DNA of 64,000 nt from Lacicoccus qingdaonensis (GTDB lineage: Bacteria; Bacillota; Bacilli; Staphylococcales; Salinicoccaceae). A program made the position numbers and the translations under genes. The DNA lies in assembly GCF_900101075.1 (NCBI RefSeq), contig NZ_FNFY01000004.1, positions 99,520 through 163,519 on the forward strand, given 5' to 3'. Position 1 is the stretch's first letter. Each line of letters opens with the position of its first letter. This document shows, one piece after another, positions 9,625 to 18,708 of this stretch. Under the pieces are notes generated by a model. The model saw only the letters and a program-made list of their open reading frames with translations. It was not told where the DNA came from and did no database searches.

Positions 9625-10197
9625 TTATGATAATAACAAATTATTAATTTCTTCTTTCAATTTCAATGTTACATCCTTACGGTTTTTCCCCTCTTCAACC
9701 AATCCGTTTACATCAATCGGTCTGCCAAATACCAGCGTAATGCCTTTTTGACGGTTATAACTGCCCTTGATTGCCGCAGGTACGATTTTCGCTCCGCCTT
9801 TGACGGCAATGAAGCTTGCACCCTGCTGGAGATCCTGAAGTTTTCCGTCCTTAGTCCGGCTGCCCTCAGGGAATATCAAAAGCATATTGCCTTCTTTCAA
9901 AGCTTCGACGGATTTTTTCAATGCCTGTCTGTCACCTTTACCGCGGTCCACAGGTATGGCATTGAGACGTCCAATCAGATTTCCGAGAACTGGTATTTTA
10001 AAAAGTTCCGACTTTGCAAAGAAAGACATCTCACGCTTTGTACTGACTGCCACCAGCGGCGGATCAAACTCCGACATATGATTGCTGCAGATGAGAACAG
10101 GGCCCGAATCCGGTATCCTTTCCTCCCCGATGACAGTCACCTTGAATCTTGTATGATAAAACCTTTTTACAATTGCTCTTACGACTTTATATAGCAT
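9625..10197 (-). CDS. plsC: 1-acyl-sn-glycerol-3-phosphate acyltransferase
   Basis: Adds the second acyl chain to lysophosphatidic acid to give phosphatidic acid at the membrane. 190 residues. The catalytic H(X4)D motif is NHMSEFD near residue 38, and the substrate motif FPEGSRTKDGK is near 110; block III IPVDRGKG lies between them. The start lies two bases from the cmk stop with GGAG inside the cmk end, so it is coupled to cmk. The same cmk-plsC-rpsA order is found in Bacillus. Confidence 0.93.
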   Translation of the reverse strand: MLYKVVRAIVKRFYHTRFKVTVIGEERIPDSGPVLICSNHMSEFDPPLVAVSTKREMSFFAKSELFKIPVLGNLIGRLNAIPVDRGKGDRQALKKSVEALKEGNMLLIFPEGSRTKDGKLQDLQQGASFIAVKGGAKIVPAAIKGSYNRQKGITLVFGRPIDVNGLVEEGKNRKDVTLKLKEEINNLLLS

Positions 10198-10198
10198 A

Positions 10199-10858
10199 TT
10201 ACTCTACTCCTATCTTCTGCTTAGCCAAATATAAAATATGTGCTTCGACATCTTCAATGGACAGTTCGGTAGTATCCAGCAGTACCGCATCATCAGCCTG
10301 CACCAGCGGTGAGATTTCACGGCTCATATCGAGTTCATCACGTCTGATGATCTGAGATGTGAGTTTATCCAGGTCGATATTGTTACCTCTCGCCTTTTCT
10401 TCGAGCAGGCGACGCTCTGCCCTCACTCTCGGGGATGCCTGCATGAATATTTTCAATTCGGCATCGGGCAGCACAGTCGTACCGATATCTCTGCCATCCA
10501 TTACAACACCTTTTTCAAGCCCTATTTTCTGCTGCATGGCGACAAGGTAGTTCCTGACCTCTTCGAAGCTTGAAACTTCACTTACATTCGCAGTTACCGC
10601 CTGTGATCTGATTTCATCAGTCACATCCCTGTCGTTCAGGAATACACGGTTTGAGTCTTGTCTTTTGAAAGATATTTCAACATTGCCGAGATTATTGATG
10701 ATATCTTTTCCGTTTTCTATGTATAATAATGTTACTGCTCTGTACATTGCACCTGTGTCAATGTAAATGTAATTCAATTGTTCGGCTACACGCTTGGAGA
10801 TTGTGCTTTTTCCAGCGGCGGCCGGGCCGTCAATGGCGATATTAATTTTATTAATCAT
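10199..10858 (-). CDS. cmk: cytidylate kinase
   Basis: Phosphorylates CMP and dCMP. 219 residues. P-loop GPAAAGKS at about 10-17, the IDTGAMYRAVTL NMP-binding segment near 33, and the MDGRDIGTTVLPDAELKIF motif near 120. First gene of the cmk-plsC unit; divergent from ansA across a 120-base intergenic region. Confidence 0.97.
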   Translation of the reverse strand: MINKINIAIDGPAAAGKSTISKRVAEQLNYIYIDTGAMYRAVTLLYIENGKDIINNLGNVEISFKRQDSNRVFLNDRDVTDEIRSQAVTANVSEVSSFEEVRNYLVAMQQKIGLEKGVVMDGRDIGTTVLPDAELKIFMQASPRVRAERRLLEEKARGNNIDLDKLTSQIIRRDELDMSREISPLVQADDAVLLDTTELSIEDVEAHILYLAKQKIGVE

Positions 10859-10874
10859 GAGATGGTTACCTGCC

Positions 10875-10904
10875 TTGATTCATTATTCTTGTTTATTTTA
10901 TCAT
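10875..10904 (+). promoter_or_regulatory. possible ansA promoter
   Basis: TTGATT and TATCAT separated by 18 bases, about 75 bases upstream of the ansA start. Both boxes are imperfect; offered as a candidate only. Confidence 0.35.
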
Positions 10905-10980
10905 AGATTCATACTTAAACTTAATAATAGATATGCTTTTATCAAGTTTCAAACAAATTTAATTATGAGGTGCATAAAAG

Positions 10981-11934
10981 TTGAAAAAAATTCTGGCGAT
11001 ACATACGGGCGGTACTATCAGTATGTCTGAAAAAGACGGTGTAATCAGTGAAAATGAAGAAAATCCTTTGAAGATTGAAGGACACCTGGATGATGATGTG
11101 GACATCTCTGAAATTTATCCTATAAAAAAACCGTCGCCACACATTACCATAGATGATATGGATGGAATCAAAAAGATCATAGAAGATAGCAGGGGGGAGT
11201 ATGAAGGCTATGTCATCACTCATGGTACTGACACACTGGAAGAAACTGCATTTTTTCTCGATCTTACTCTGAATATGGAACAGCCTGTGATCATTACAGG
11301 GGCTATGCGGTCATCCAACGAACTCGGGAGCGACGGCATGTATAATTATTTATCGGGCCTCAGGGCAGCTCTCTCTACGGATTCCAAAGACAGAGGTGTG
11401 CTCGTCGTTTTCAATGATGAAATACATACGGCAAGATTCGTCACTAAAACACATACCTCGAATGTCGCAACCTTTCAAAGTCCAAATCACGGCCCCATCG
11501 GATTTTTGACGAAGGATAACGTACACTATCACCACTCCATCAAACATCAAGATAAATATTCCACTGTCGACAGTGAAATAAAAGTTGCCTTGATAAAAGC
11601 TCATGTCGGCCTGGATGAAACTTTCTTCAATGCAATCATCCAGTCAGGCTATGATGGTCTGATCATTGAAGCGCTCGGCCAGGGCAACCTTCCTCCGAGT
11701 GCGATGGACGGACTTGATGCTGTGACAGCAGCGGATATTACAACCGTCATCGTTTCAAGGTCTTTCAACGGCATTGTGGGAAGTTATTATGATTATCATG
11801 GCGGCGGATACGAACTGAAAGAAATGGGCATCATATTTTCGAATGGTCTGAACGGACCGAAGGCGAGGCTTAAATTGATGCTCGCCCTTTCCAACCTGAA
11901 AAAAGATGAAATCAAAAATGCTTTTGAAGCATAA
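10981..11934 (+). CDS. ansA: type I L-asparaginase
   Basis: Hydrolyses asparagine to aspartate and ammonia in the cytosol. 317 residues. The first catalytic threonine is in HTGGTIS (about residue 12) and the second Thr-Asp pair in THGTDTLEETA (about 80-90). The start is TTG at 10981, chosen because GAGGTG lies eight bases upstream and no in-frame ATG precedes the HTGGTI motif. It stands alone on the plus strand, between the cmk and ypdA units, and ends in a symmetrical terminator shared with ypdA. The neighbourhood (rpsA, cmk, ansA, ypdA, ebpS) is staphylococcal. Confidence 0.94.
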   Translation: MKKILAIHTGGTISMSEKDGVISENEENPLKIEGHLDDDVDISEIYPIKKPSPHITIDDMDGIKKIIEDSRGEYEGYVITHGTDTLEETAFFLDLTLNMEQPVIITGAMRSSNELGSDGMYNYLSGLRAALSTDSKDRGVLVVFNDEIHTARFVTKTHTSNVATFQSPNHGPIGFLTKDNVHYHHSIKHQDKYSTVDSEIKVALIKAHVGLDETFFNAIIQSGYDGLIIEALGQGNLPPSAMDGLDAVTAADITTVIVSRSFNGIVGSYYDYHGGGYELKEMGIIFSNGLNGPKARLKLMLALSNLKKDEIKNAFEA

Positions 11935-11970
11935 AAATACGTCCGGAAATATTTCCGGACGTATTTTTAT
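11933..11970. terminator. bidirectional terminator between ansA and ypdA
   Basis: Near-perfect palindrome with 17-base arms (AAAATACGTCCGGAAAT and its complement), with T runs on both strands. It serves ansA on plus and ypdA on minus; the ypdA stop codon lies within its edge. Confidence 0.9.
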
Positions 11971-12944
11971 ATGTGCGACTTCTTTCTTAAAATATCTTTA
12001 ATGATTCGGCTGCCGTGAAAACGGCCGTTTTCGATGACAATCATGTTGGCATCATTACCTGCGGCTATGACTCCTGCAATATATAAATCATCAACATTCG
12101 TTTCCATAGTTTCAGGATCATGTACCGGTGACAGACCATTTCTATATTCTTCGAGTTCTATGCCGAGTGATTTCAAAAAGCGGTAGTCAGGATGATAGCC
12201 GATCATTGCGAATACAAAATCGTTCTTGATCTCAACTGTCCCCTCATCCGTACTGAAAATGACCGAGTCATCCTTGATATCCATCATCTCCGCATTAAAG
12301 TAATGGGCCACTTTCCCTTGTTTGATCAGCGATTTCAACTGGGGCAGAATCCATGGTTTGATGCTTTTGGAATAATCATTGCCACGATAGACGATGGTTA
12401 CATGGCTCCCTGCTTTTTCAAGTTCGATGGCAGCATCCACACTTGAGTTTTTACCGCCTATTATGAGCACATGCTGATTGAAAAAAGGATGCGCCTCTTT
12501 AAAGTAGTGGAAGACTTTCTCCTTCCCCGCACCCGGTACATCCAATTTGTTGGGCTGACCGTAATAGCCGGTTGCTATAATCAGGAATCTGCACTTATAC
12601 TGACCTTTGGAGGTTTCTACAGTAAAGCCGTCTTCAGACTTTCTTGCAGAAGTAACCTTTTCATAAGTATTAATGTTCAGACCAAAGTGTTTGACCACTT
12701 CCCTGTAATATACAAGTGCCTGGTTCCTTTTAGGTTTATGCGCCTCTGTGATAAAAGGAAAATCCCCGATCGCCAGTTTTTCTGACGAAGAAAAGAATGT
12801 CTGATGTGTCGGATAATTATAGATGGCATTTACAATGTTGCCTTCTTCAATCACCAGATACTCAATGTTATTTTGTTCCAGATGAATTGCAGCGGCGAGA
12901 CCACAGGGCCCCGCGACGACGACTATGGTTTCATAATATTTCAT
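11967..12944 (-). CDS. ypdA: bacillithiol disulfide reductase YpdA (Bdr)
   Basis: FAD/NADPH flavoenzyme that recycles oxidised bacillithiol, the glutathione substitute of these bacteria. 325 residues. The GPCG segment with the key Cys14, the YNYPTHQTFFSSS motif, ATGYYG, the NADPH-binding GGKNSSVDAAIELEKAG and FAMIGYHPDYRF all match S. aureus YpdA. The N-terminal FAD loop reads V-V-A-G-P-C-G where the family has G-G-G-P-C-G, so the first two glycines are replaced. Lies just downstream of the EbpS-like gene in the same direction. A bacilliredoxin partner is encoded at 32.1 kb. Confidence 0.93.
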   Translation of the reverse strand: MKYYETIVVVAGPCGLAAAIHLEQNNIEYLVIEEGNIVNAIYNYPTHQTFFSSSEKLAIGDFPFITEAHKPKRNQALVYYREVVKHFGLNINTYEKVTSARKSEDGFTVETSKGQYKCRFLIIATGYYGQPNKLDVPGAGKEKVFHYFKEAHPFFNQHVLIIGGKNSSVDAAIELEKAGSHVTIVYRGNDYSKSIKPWILPQLKSLIKQGKVAHYFNAEMMDIKDDSVIFSTDEGTVEIKNDFVFAMIGYHPDYRFLKSLGIELEEYRNGLSPVHDPETMETNVDDLYIAGVIAAGNDANMIVIENGRFHGSRIIKDILRKKSHI

Positions 12945-12960
12945 GTGACTGTCCCGTTCA

Positions 12961-14052
12961 TCAAGGTATTATCAGTTCCTGACCCTCGTTAATATCATTT
13001 CCGCTGATGCCGTTGGCATCACGTATTCTCTGTACATACTCCGAACCGCCATCACCATAGTATCTTAAAGCAATCTGATATAAGTTATCTTCACTCGTGA
13101 CGACATGGGTCTCGCCTGCGGATTCCTCTTCGGTATTTTCTTCACTGCTTTCATCAGCACTCTCGGATTCGTCCTGTGTTGATTCCTCTGGTGATTGTTC
13201 CTGCTCAGAATCCTCTGGCTGCTGGGACGACTCTTCTTCAGTCTGATCTTCCGTTTCACTGCTGCTGTCATCGGAGCTTCCGCTTTCTTTATCTTCGATT
13301 GCATCATCTGCAACATCTTCCAGCATGGATACTTCCTCATCGCTGTACTCGGTTTCTATATCTCCTGTCGCGAGGTCACCTTCGGTGTTTCCGGACTCCT
13401 CTGAATCCTCACCTTCATCTGACTGGTTTTCTTCTGAATCTCCGTTATCCTCTTCCCTTGATTCAGCCATGCGCCTTTCCATTTCAAAGCGCTGTTCGTC
13501 CAGTTCATCATTGACCTCTTCTTCATCCTGACTTTCTTCGGCATTGTTTTCTTCGGTAGCGAGCTCCATCCCGTCATTTGACGGCCAGAAATTGCTGATG
13601 ATCAGAAATGCGAGAATTATTGTAATCGGTACTATGATGATTCCGCCGATGATCATCGGTATGAGTCCTTTTTTCCTGGAATCCTCTTCCTGATGTTCTT
13701 CAGCCGAAGCATTGTTCTGGCTTTGCGGTTTTTTTCTTAACTCATTTAATTTTTCTTTCGTTGTTTTCAATTCGTTATTGAATCGCTTGTTATAAGTAGC
13801 GAATTTACCGGCGAAAAAGGCCTTGCTCTTATTTAGATTTTCTTTGTTTAAGTATTTTTTGAATTTATCGTAGACCTGATTGGATTGATTACTTGTATTT
13901 TCTTTCTCTTTATATTTGGCACTGCGTTTCATTGTCGGTTCTTCTTTTTTCGCATTATCATTTTTCTCTTTATTTTTAGTTTTCTTTTTGGATTGTGCCG
14001 TCTCTTCCTGCGAACGTTTATGTTCGATATCTTTATAAAAATCGTCTTTCAT
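12961..14052 (-). CDS. ebpS: EbpS-like cell-surface LysM protein
   Basis: 363-residue membrane-anchored surface protein. A lysine-rich hydrophilic N-terminal region (1-128) is followed by one strong membrane span at about 130-154, a long Glu/Ser/Asp-rich disordered segment (155-312) and a C-terminal LysM domain over the last 50 residues (ETHVVTSEDNLYQIALRYYG). This is the architecture of staphylococcal EbpS, and the position beside ypdA and the ferredoxin gene matches S. aureus. LysM would contact peptidoglycan; elastin binding is established only for S. aureus EbpS and cannot be inferred here. Confidence 0.82.
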   Translation of the reverse strand: MKDDFYKDIEHKRSQEETAQSKKKTKNKEKNDNAKKEEPTMKRSAKYKEKENTSNQSNQVYDKFKKYLNKENLNKSKAFFAGKFATYNKRFNNELKTTKEKLNELRKKPQSQNNASAEEHQEEDSRKKGLIPMIIGGIIIVPITIILAFLIISNFWPSNDGMELATEENNAEESQDEEEVNDELDEQRFEMERRMAESREEDNGDSEENQSDEGEDSEESGNTEGDLATGDIETEYSDEEVSMLEDVADDAIEDKESGSSDDSSSETEDQTEEESSQQPEDSEQEQSPEESTQDESESADESSEENTEEESAGETHVVTSEDNLYQIALRYYGDGGSEYVQRIRDANGISGNDINEGQELIIP

Positions 14053-14163
14053 TGGACATTCTCCTCAACCTTGAATCTTACATGTATATTATATTATTAT
14101 TTGTGTGAATTTTAAAGCATTATCAGTCCAATGTATGTTTTGTGCCAAATAAAAGTTGTTTAA

Positions 14164-14192
14164 TTGAAAAAGATGCATGTTCATCATAAAAT
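14164..14192 (+). promoter_or_regulatory. promoter of the ferredoxin gene
   Basis: TTGAAA and TAAAAT separated by exactly 17 bases, about 31 bases upstream of the ferredoxin ATG. Good match to the vegetative sigma-A consensus. Confidence 0.6.
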
Positions 14193-14214
14193 TATATAGA
14201 AGTCTTTGTAATGA

Positions 14215-14478
<264 letters not shown>

Positions 14479-14480
14479 TT

Positions 14481-14510
14481 AAAAGAGGCGGTGAAAACCG
14501 CCTCTTTTTT
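14481..14510. terminator. bidirectional terminator between fer and ribU
   Basis: Twelve-base stem (AAAAGAGGCGGT and its complement) around a GAAA loop with T tracts on both sides. It ends fer on plus and the res-ribU transcript on minus. Confidence 0.92.
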
Positions 14511-15061
14511 TAAAGTCTTTTCAATTTGGGCAGCAGCTTTTTATAAATGACAAATGCAACCAGTCCTACGATGATACCCTTGATGATATTGAATGGAATG
14601 ATTCCCGCAGTGACGATTATCCTCAGGTTTTCAATGATATCTGTCTGGTCGACAATCATGCCGTACAGCGGAAGCAGAACAAAATAGTTCAAAAGTGACA
14701 GCATAATCGTCAAAGTGACCGTACCGGATATAAATCCGATGATCAAAGATTTCGTCGTCCTCTTTCTCATATAAATAAAAAATACCGGCAATAGCAATGA
14801 AAATGACGCAATCAGATTTGCCAGAGGTCCAATCGGCTCACTCGCAGCCAGCAGACCATATATCAATATTTTCAAAATGATGATCAGTGACCCGACTGCA
14901 CCGCCATACATCATAAATCCTATAAAAGCAGGGATATCAGATAAATCCACAGTCAGATAAGGTGGTATGAATGGTATCGGGAACTGCACGAGCAGCAGCA
15001 CGAATGAGATTGCTGAAAGTATACTGATGATGATTAATTTTCTTAAACGGTTTCTGTCCAT
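14510..15061 (-). CDS. ribU: riboflavin ECF transporter substrate-binding protein RibU
   Basis: Membrane S-component that binds riboflavin and works with the shared energy-coupling-factor ATPases. About 183 residues, five to six predicted spans; the IPFIPPYLTVDLSDIPAFIGFMMYG region near the end of helix 1 is characteristic of RibU/YpaA. The frame opens at 15109, but AGAGG is correctly placed for the ATG at 15061. It begins ten bases after resE, so it looks like the last gene of the res unit. I saw no FMN riboswitch in front of it, in contrast to Bacillus ribU (ypaA). Confidence 0.88.
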   Translation of the reverse strand: MDRNRLRKLIIISILSAISFVLLLVQFPIPFIPPYLTVDLSDIPAFIGFMMYGGAVGSLIIILKILIYGLLAASEPIGPLANLIASFSLLLPVFFIYMRKRTTKSLIIGFISGTVTLTIMLSLLNYFVLLPLYGMIVDQTDIIENLRIIVTAGIIPFNIIKGIIVGLVAFVIYKKLLPKLKRL

Positions 15062-15071
15062 TGGCATTCCT

Positions 15072-16778
15072 CTATTCCATACTGTGACTTTTCGGCAGGG
15101 TAATTTCAAAAATTGTACCCTTGCCGTACTCGCTTTTCAGATCAATCGTCCCCTCATGTCTTTTTATAATCGACGAAACGATATAAAGGCCTAAACCTGT
15201 ACCATGCTTTCCCCGTGTTCTTGACTCATCGACTTTATAAAAACGCTCAAAAATACGGTTCTGGTGTTCTTCTTTAAGACCGATGCCCGTGTCTTCGACT
15301 GAAATGACGATTTCCTCTCCGATGTCACGGACCTTCAAAGTGATTTTATCATCCGGCTCTGTATAGCGGATTGCGTTGTCGAGCAGATTATTTATGACTT
15401 GCTCTATTTTACCATAATCAAAGTCGAAGGTTACACTGTCTTTTTCCGCGTCCACTTTGAATATGATTTCTTTATTATTCATTTCGTGTTTAAATTTGAA
15501 ACTGATATCGCTGATCAGTGCCATCAGATCATTATTTGAAATATCAAGCAGATCAGCACCGCTGTCCATTCTCGCGATTGTGATCAATTCATTCACAAGC
15601 TTGTTCATTCTGTCGGATTCGTCTTTGATGATTTTAATCATTTCTTTGACTTCTTCCGGTTCAGTGACGATTTCATCCAGAATCGCTTCTGAATATCCGC
15701 TCAGCATGACCATCGGTGTTTTCAGCTCATGTGATACGTTGGCAATGAAATCAGAACGCATCGTTTCAGTCTTGACAATCTCGGTGATGTCCCTGATCAG
15801 AACGATGACACCATATGTCTTATTGCCGCTGACGACTGCTGTATATGACACCTGGTAATGTTTATTGGTAATGTTCAATCTTTCTATCTGAGAGACTTTC
15901 GTTTTAACTATGTTTAACACACTGTCCATGAATAATTCTTTTTCGTGGTCATTGGATGTCAATGTCTTATAGATGGAATTGCCTTTGGCATTGCTGTATA
16001 TCAGTTCACTCTCAGTATCGAAATACAGCACACCTTCCTCCATCGAGGAAAATATTTCTTCCCTGAGATTTTTTTCATGAAGTACGGTTTCGATATTGTT
16101 TTTAATATCCTGGTTCATTTTATTAAATGCCAGGGTCAGCTCTCCTATTTCATCCCGGCTCCGCACTTTCAGAGGTTTATATTTACCCCGGGAAGTATTG
16201 TATGCGGCGGTCTTTAGTTTGGTGAGCGGCTGGGTGATTCTGTTAAGTAATAAAAATGCAAAAATTGTAGTACCGATGATCAGTATGCCAGTAGTGACGA
16301 ACATAATCATTGTAATCGCGCTGATCGACTGGTTCACAGCATCAAGGTCACGGTACTTTATAATTTTAATATCCTCATCAAAGTATCTTGTCAGATTTGA
16401 AGTCTTGATCATATACATGCTGTCGTATAAATCATCCAGTATGAATGTAGACTCTGTCAGTCCTTCGATGTTGATCCTGTTGTAAATCTCTTCATCTATA
16501 GGCGACATAGGTAAAACAGATTCATTGTCATATAGGATGATAAGATTATCCTCCATCAGCAGATTGGGATTGCTGGTTTCGGAACTGTCTATATCATGTT
16601 CGGTAAGCAGTATCTCCTCTACTCTTTCTATATCCTCTTCTAAAATCGTTTCGGTCGAATTGAAGACGTAGCTTCTGAAGAAAAATATTAATACGATGGT
16701 TAATATAATTAAAACTGCAGTCACCATTAAAATAATGGTCAACCACAGTTTAGAAACAAGGCTATTTAATGATTTCAC
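15072..16778 (-). CDS. resE: redox-sensing histidine kinase ResE/SrrB
   Basis: Membrane sensor kinase of the oxygen/nitric-oxide responsive ResDE (SrrAB) pair. 568 residues: membrane spans at about 11-33 and 153-178 flank an extracellular domain, then HAMP (179-230), PAS (about 240-335), the HisKA box with phospho-acceptor H350 in NVSHELKTP, and an HATPase_c domain with the N, G1 (DTGIGL) and G2 (GTGLGLYI) boxes. It starts with GTG overlapping the resD stop by four bases (GTGA). The autophosphorylation partner is the adjacent ResD. Confidence 0.95.
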   Translation of the reverse strand: MKSLNSLVSKLWLTIILMVTAVLIILTIVLIFFFRSYVFNSTETILEEDIERVEEILLTEHDIDSSETSNPNLLMEDNLIILYDNESVLPMSPIDEEIYNRINIEGLTESTFILDDLYDSMYMIKTSNLTRYFDEDIKIIKYRDLDAVNQSISAITMIMFVTTGILIIGTTIFAFLLLNRITQPLTKLKTAAYNTSRGKYKPLKVRSRDEIGELTLAFNKMNQDIKNNIETVLHEKNLREEIFSSMEEGVLYFDTESELIYSNAKGNSIYKTLTSNDHEKELFMDSVLNIVKTKVSQIERLNITNKHYQVSYTAVVSGNKTYGVIVLIRDITEIVKTETMRSDFIANVSHELKTPMVMLSGYSEAILDEIVTEPEEVKEMIKIIKDESDRMNKLVNELITIARMDSGADLLDISNNDLMALISDISFKFKHEMNNKEIIFKVDAEKDSVTFDFDYGKIEQVINNLLDNAIRYTEPDDKITLKVRDIGEEIVISVEDTGIGLKEEHQNRIFERFYKVDESRTRGKHGTGLGLYIVSSIIKRHEGTIDLKSEYGKGTIFEITLPKSHSME

Positions 16779-17485
16779 GATTCATTTACCTCAAACTTAT
16801 AACCGATGCCCCAGACAGTATGAATCATGCGGCTTGCTTCCGGAGATACTTTGTTCAATTTCTCTCTCAAACGTTTTACGTGTGTATCGACAGTTCTAAG
16901 ATCACCGTAGAAGTCATAATGCCAGACTTCTTTCAATAACTCTTCACGATCGAAGACTTTATCGGGACTTTTCGCAAGAAACAGTAATAATTCATACTCT
17001 TTTGGTGTCAGATTAACTTTATGGTCATCGGCAAGGACGCGGTGTGCATCATTATCTATGACAAGATGCTCATAGACAATGACATCTTTTGCAGTCGCTT
17101 CCTGATTGATGAACGTGGTTTCAGAAGAACGGCGCAGTATTGCTTTTACGCGTAACACAACTTCTCTCGGGGAAAATGGTTTGACTATATAGTCATCCGC
17201 TCCGACTTCAAATCCTTCTACCCGGTTATTTTCTTCACCTTTAGCTGTCAGCATGATAATCGGAGTCGACTTCGTGCGCCGCAGTCTGCCGGCGACCTCG
17301 ATGCCATCCATCTTGGGCATCATCAGGTCCAGCAGTATACAGTTGTAGTCATTTTCCATTGCGAGCTCGAGTGCTTCCTCGCCATTTTCAGCCTCTGTAA
17401 TATCATAGCCCTCACGGACCAGATACATATTGAGCAATTTTCTTATTCTTTCTTCGTCATCTACAATTAGAATTTTTTCAGTCAT
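16775..17485 (-). CDS. resD: response regulator ResD/SrrA
   Basis: OmpR-family DNA-binding regulator of respiration, cytochrome assembly and anaerobic genes. 236 residues: receiver domain with acidic D9/D10 and phospho-acceptor D53 (ILLDLMMPKMDG), the conserved K in IVKPFSPRE, and a C-terminal winged helix (LTPKEYELLLFLA, then DLRTVDTHVKRLREKL). A ribosome site GAGGG precedes the ATG. It sits between resC and its kinase resE, as in Bacillus. Confidence 0.96.
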   Translation of the reverse strand: MTEKILIVDDEERIRKLLNMYLVREGYDITEAENGEEALELAMENDYNCILLDLMMPKMDGIEVAGRLRRTKSTPIIMLTAKGEENNRVEGFEVGADDYIVKPFSPREVVLRVKAILRRSSETTFINQEATAKDVIVYEHLVIDNDAHRVLADDHKVNLTPKEYELLLFLAKSPDKVFDREELLKEVWHYDFYGDLRTVDTHVKRLREKLNKVSPEASRMIHTVWGIGYKFEVNES

Positions 17486-17503
17486 TTCAACCCTCTTTTC
17501 TAG

Positions 17504-18703
17504 CTATGCGTATGAATGAAGCCCTGCAACAATCAAGTTTATCGCAATCAGGTTAAAGAGTATCAATATGAAACCTATCACTGCAAGCCACGCAGATTTT
17601 TCACCTTCATACCCGCGGTTCAGCCTCAAGTGCAGGAACACAGTATAGAACATGAACGTAATGAATGCCCAGGTTTCTTTCGGATCCCAGCCCCAGAACC
17701 TGCTCCACGCTATTTGAGCCCATATGGCTGCAAAGAAAATCCCGCCGAGCGCAAACAATGGGAAACCTATGATGACCGAGCGGTAGCCGATTTCATCCAT
17801 CAGGTTCAAATCAGCTCTCTTAGCAAAAGGTTTGACAAATGCGAGCAGACGTTTTCTTAAGATCAGGCGCAGTATTCCATAAACAGTGAAGCCGAGTATG
17901 ATCGACCATATGACTGTGTTCAACGATTGCGAGTTGATTACCGGCGGCAGTTCGATTCCCGTAGTGAAATGATCTGCCTCTTCATATTGTTGATCTCCAA
18001 CATGCTCAACAGGAATTGCTTCGGAGTAGTTGATGAGGCTTGGCAGATGGTAGTCTGCAATCATCGTCTCTCCACGCTGATCGGTATACATGAATTCATC
18101 GCTGTAACCCACTGCGCCCTGCATGACCAGTGTCGTACCGATATAAACCAGTACAACTACAATCCCTGCCATGATCAGTTCAAGCGTACGCGCCCTGAGT
18201 GATTTCTCAGTTTCCGGAATGGCTTTCAGTAAATAGATCAAACCTGCAACAGCACTCATAGATAGAATACCGTATGAAATTGACACGGTAATTACATGTA
18301 TTGCCAGCCAGTTACTCTGAAGGGAAGGAATCAACGGATTCACGTCCGTAGAAAATAAACTTCCGTAGGCAATCAGTAGTAAAGAAACTGGTATTGCGAA
18401 TAAACCTAAAACTTTCGTTTTATAATAATGGTAGGTGATTAAATAACCTAATATCAGCATGATTGAGAATGTTGCTATGAATTCATACATGTTGGATACC
18501 GGAGCGTGTCCCGTTGCTACCCATCTTAGTATAAAATACCCAATTTGCATAATAAAAGCTACTACAGTCATAGTAATCGCTATATATTCAGATCTTTTCT
18601 TCTTACTTTTAATACTCACTGCAAGTGGTACCAGCGCTACTAAAAGAATAAAGAACGCTGTGGTAATCATTCCATTACTTATTGATAACATTGTTGATTC
18701 CAT
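17504..18703 (-). CDS. resC: cytochrome c maturation protein ResC (CcsA-like)
   Basis: Integral membrane haem handler of the system II cytochrome c maturation pathway; with ResB it moves haem outside and attaches it to apocytochrome. 399 residues with about eight membrane spans. The tryptophan-rich haem-binding signature WGWDPKETWAF begins near residue 337, and conserved histidines flank it (for example in HVITVSISYG and FLHLRL). AGGAG precedes the ATG. Follows resB after a five-base gap. Confidence 0.94.
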   Translation of the reverse strand: MESTMLSISNGMITTAFFILLVALVPLAVSIKSKKKRSEYIAITMTVVAFIMQIGYFILRWVATGHAPVSNMYEFIATFSIMLILGYLITYHYYKTKVLGLFAIPVSLLLIAYGSLFSTDVNPLIPSLQSNWLAIHVITVSISYGILSMSAVAGLIYLLKAIPETEKSLRARTLELIMAGIVVVLVYIGTTLVMQGAVGYSDEFMYTDQRGETMIADYHLPSLINYSEAIPVEHVGDQQYEEADHFTTGIELPPVINSQSLNTVIWSIILGFTVYGILRLILRKRLLAFVKPFAKRADLNLMDEIGYRSVIIGFPLFALGGIFFAAIWAQIAWSRFWGWDPKETWAFITFMFYTVFLHLRLNRGYEGEKSAWLAVIGFILILFNLIAINLIVAGLHSYA

Positions 18704-18708
18704 AATTA

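Noticed and set aside
13065..13577. Alternative frames over the acidic part of the EbpS-like gene
   Set aside because: Low-complexity GAA/TCA repeats leave several frames open; only the LysM frame gives a sensible protein.
15061..15110. FMN riboswitch before ribU
   Set aside because: The gap to resE is ten bases and none of the RFN conserved segments is present.
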